Assembly: GCF_039710355.1 (NCBI RefSeq)
Contig: NZ_JBDKWZ010000025.1
Coordinates: 21,319-85,318, forward strand
Length of the DNA stretch: 64,000 nucleotides
Origin: Rapidithrix thailandica
GTDB taxonomy: Bacteria > Bacteroidota > Bacteroidia > Cytophagales > Flammeovirgaceae
Direction of reading: 5' to 3'
This document shows positions 62,280 to 64,000 of this stretch, in pieces. The notes beneath the pieces were generated by a model. It did no database searches and was not told the origin of the DNA. It saw nothing but the letters and a program-made list of their open reading frames with translations. Position 1 is the first letter of the stretch; each line of letters opens with the position of its first letter. Both the position numbers and the translations under genes were made by a program.

Positions 62280-64000
62280 CTATTTTAAAATATGTTTCAA
62301 CATAGTCTCCTCTAACCTCTACGTTAGCTTCAACAGTAACTCCCTGTTTAATTGCCCACTGTTCTACCCATTGGCCTGTAGGTGTTTTTAATGCTGCAGC
62401 TTTAGCATCTTTAGTTTTAGTGTATTCTTTCCAAAAAGCAGTGTAATTTGCAGATATACCATCTTCATAGTTGTCAGGGTGCAACCAAAAACCCTTTATG
62501 CCTTCAACATTATAATTTTTCTTAAAATAAGATACAGCTTCATTAAACATTGTAGTGCCTAATCCTTGATTTCTCAATTCTGGTGATACTTTAAAGTCAA
62601 ATTCAATCCATCCATCAGAAATCTCTGCATTTCCCTGCCATCGATCGTCTAATTTTTTATTTATACTTGAGCGACTATAAAAGTACATTCTCTTATAATC
62701 AATCTTCTGTAAAAGACGAACACCTTCTGTTTTATTAGAAGTCCATATTATAGTAGCTCCTAAATCATCAATCCATTTCTCATACCCACCGGCACTTTGA
62801 ATCTCATTTACAAGATTATTAACGCTCTTTTTTGAACTGTTTAAATGTCTCAACACTTCCTCCAGTACCTCCTTGTCCAGCTTATTAGCATTATCAGGGT
62901 CTACCTTATTTAAAACAGCCCAGGCCTGTACAAATTTAGGATTTTGATTAAACGCCTCAATCACTTTCTTATCTGCTTTGGCAAAATCCTTCAGGAAGGC
63001 TGGTTTGTCCTGGAGTTTATTGATTTCGGCTACCACAGCACTGTTAAAATGCGATGGAAACTCTTTCCCCAACACCACATATTCTTTGGGCTTTTGGGTG
63101 CCTTGAGGGGATTTGGTAGCCACCTGGCCTTGCTGTGGACGGAATACTTTCCATTGGCCGCTACCTTGCTCCGAGGCAATGGTGATACCGCCATCGGCAT
63201 GGACTTTTACCGTGCCTTCCGGTACCCATACTTCCCGGCCCAACTTGTTGGACAAATCTCGGGTTAGTTGGGTAATGCCTTCTTCGGTGTTACAGGCCAG
63301 CAATCGAACAGGTTTCTGACCCGTATAACCTTTGGATTTCAGATAGCCTGCCAAATCCCGATGGCTCAGTTCGTACCAGGCATCGTTTTGAAATACCCGG
63401 AAGCTGTTCTGCCCACCGTGCACCACCACATCGGTGTAATGCTCTGTCTTGCCCGATTGTTGTAACCACTTAAAGGCTTTTTCCAGCTCCGCATCCGTTC
63501 CTACCTTGACAATACGCTGCCCCGTATCCCCTAACTTACTACTGATCTTCAGCTTCTCCTGAAGCTTACCCGCCATTTCCTTGATCTGGTCGTAAGTCTT
63601 CCTGGCCTCTTCGGTGCTCAGGTTGGAGCGTTTCACCTTACTAAATGCCTCGATAAAGGTTTTGGCATGGGTCCGAAACTCTTCCCCTGATTTCTTTATA
63701 TAATTAATATTATTTAGTAAATCATCTAATTGGGGCTTTTTGCTCAAGGAAGAATATCCCAGCTCACTTAAGTTAAGCGCGGCTGTCACAATGCTCCAAG
63801 AAACCATCGCTGTACGCCATTCAGGGTCCGAACTCAACTTTAATAATTTATCAGCTGTCAGATAAGCGGCAGTGTTGACCACATCAAAAATCAGCCATGC
63901 TTTTCTAAGCCGGCTCAGGTTTTTGACCATCAGCAAAGTACCTCCACTGGACATCATCCCCAGCACGTCCAACCCTACCTCTACGGCAGTAAAAACATTA
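62272..64000 (-). CDS. Polymorphic toxin, partial: caspase-like self-cleavage domain and GNAT-like C-terminal tail
   Basis: The frame is open to the right window edge, so the start is outside; residues are counted from a TTG at 63972. Residues 1-75 are hydrophobic/helical, 80-150 coiled-coil-like. At 152-285 a domain with VVVHGG (H185) and RLLACNTEEG (C227) has the His-Gly and Cys spacing of clan CD (caspase/C80-like) peptidases often used for toxin self-cleavage. After a variable helical part (300-400), residues 405-566 have DFKVSPELRNQGLGTTMF (RNQGLG 467-472) and SANYTAFWKEY, the acetyl-CoA loop pattern of GNAT acetyltransferases. Thus the toxin tail may acetylate a target in rival cells. 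The next gene overlaps by 8 bp and is the likely immunity gene. Confidence 0.78.
   Translation of the reverse strand, partial: NVFTAVEVGLDVLGMMSSGGTLLMVKNLSRLRKAWLIFDVVNTAAYLTADKLLKLSSDPEWRTAMVSWSIVTAALNLSELGYSSLSKKPQLDDLLNNINYIKKSGEEFRTHAKTFIEAFSKVKRSNLSTEEARKTYDQIKEMAGKLQEKLKISSKLGDTGQRIVKVGTDAELEKAFKWLQQSGKTEHYTDVVVHGGQNSFRVFQNDAWYELSHRDLAGYLKSKGYTGQKPVRLLACNTEEGITQLTRDLSNKLGREVWVPEGTVKVHADGGITIASEQGSGQWKVFRPQQGQVATKSPQGTQKPKEYVVLGKEFPSHFNSAVVAEINKLQDKPAFLKDFAKADKKVIEAFNQNPKFVQAWAVLNKVDPDNANKLDKEVLEEVLRHLNSSKKSVNNLVNEIQSAGGYEKWIDDLGATIIWTSNKTEGVRLLQKIDYKRMYFYSRSSINKKLDDRWQGNAEISDGWIEFDFKVSPELRNQGLGTTMFNEAVSYFKKNYNVEGIKGFWLHPDNYEDGISANYTAFWKEYTKTKDAKAAALKTPTGQWVEQWAIKQGVTVEANVEVRGDYVETYFKIVE

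Noticed and set aside
1..64000. tRNA, rRNA or CRISPR loci
   Set aside because: No cloverleaf-like sequence, rRNA signature or regularly spaced direct repeats were seen on either strand by eye.

Overview
The window looks like a chromosomal segment of a Bacteroidota (Cytophagales/Chitinophaga-like) bacterium. The evidence is a SusC/SusD pair with a FecI-type sigma factor and FecR anti-sigma factor, Bacteroidota-type TAnnTTTG promoter elements, a lipoprotein sulfatase and a DUF285/BspA-like lipoprotein. All identifications come from reading the sequence by eye; no database search was possible.

Positions 1-35.8 kb hold one long plus-strand nonribosomal peptide synthetase (NRPS) operon whose left end lies outside the window. 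It has five megasynthases, here called NrpsA-E in gene order: A C-A-T-C (partial), B A-T-C, C C-A-T-C-T-E-C, D C-A-T-C, E A-T-C-A-T-E-C. Tailoring and supply genes sit between them: a TauD/SyrP-like Fe(II)/2-oxoglutarate oxygenase, asparagine synthetase and an Asp/Glu-type racemase. An ABC exporter of the cyclic-peptide class, a membrane-anchored beta-lactamase-fold serine hydrolase, a type II thioesterase and an Sfp-type phosphopantetheinyl transferase follow. Manual specificity codes point to Thr for NrpsC and Asn for NrpsD; the latter fits the adjacent asparagine synthetase and hydroxylase, suggesting beta-hydroxy-Asn. Unusual points are an adenylation domain missing from a C-T-E module, every synthetase ending in a C domain, altered N-terminal C domains where a C-C junction would otherwise occur, and no integrated thioesterase.

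Positions 35.9-45 kb carry unrelated single genes: a hypothetical protein, an AraC regulator, an Old Yellow Enzyme, a sulfatase, a small protein with primase-like (AEP) motifs, a divergent HxlR/VOC pair, and a decayed UGT-type glycosyltransferase. A 130-bp MITE-like element sits at 39.9 kb and a second copy at 47.1 kb.

Positions 45.1-58.2 kb form a cell-surface signalling and uptake locus: ECF sigma, FecR, SusC with STN domain, SusD, DUF285 lipoprotein and a PI-PLC-like lipoprotein with a propeller-like insertion, all on the minus strand. A second PI-PLC-like lipoprotein with propeller-like repeats reads away divergently.

Positions 58.5-64 kb hold an AraC pseudogene, a secreted HEAT-like protein, and a minus-strand polymorphic-toxin array. 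Its lead gene (cut by the right edge) has a putative caspase-like self-cleavage domain and a GNAT-like C-terminal tail, overlaps a probable immunity gene, and is followed by a frameshifted methyltransferase-like tail, a SUKH-like immunity protein and an AlkB-family demethylase.
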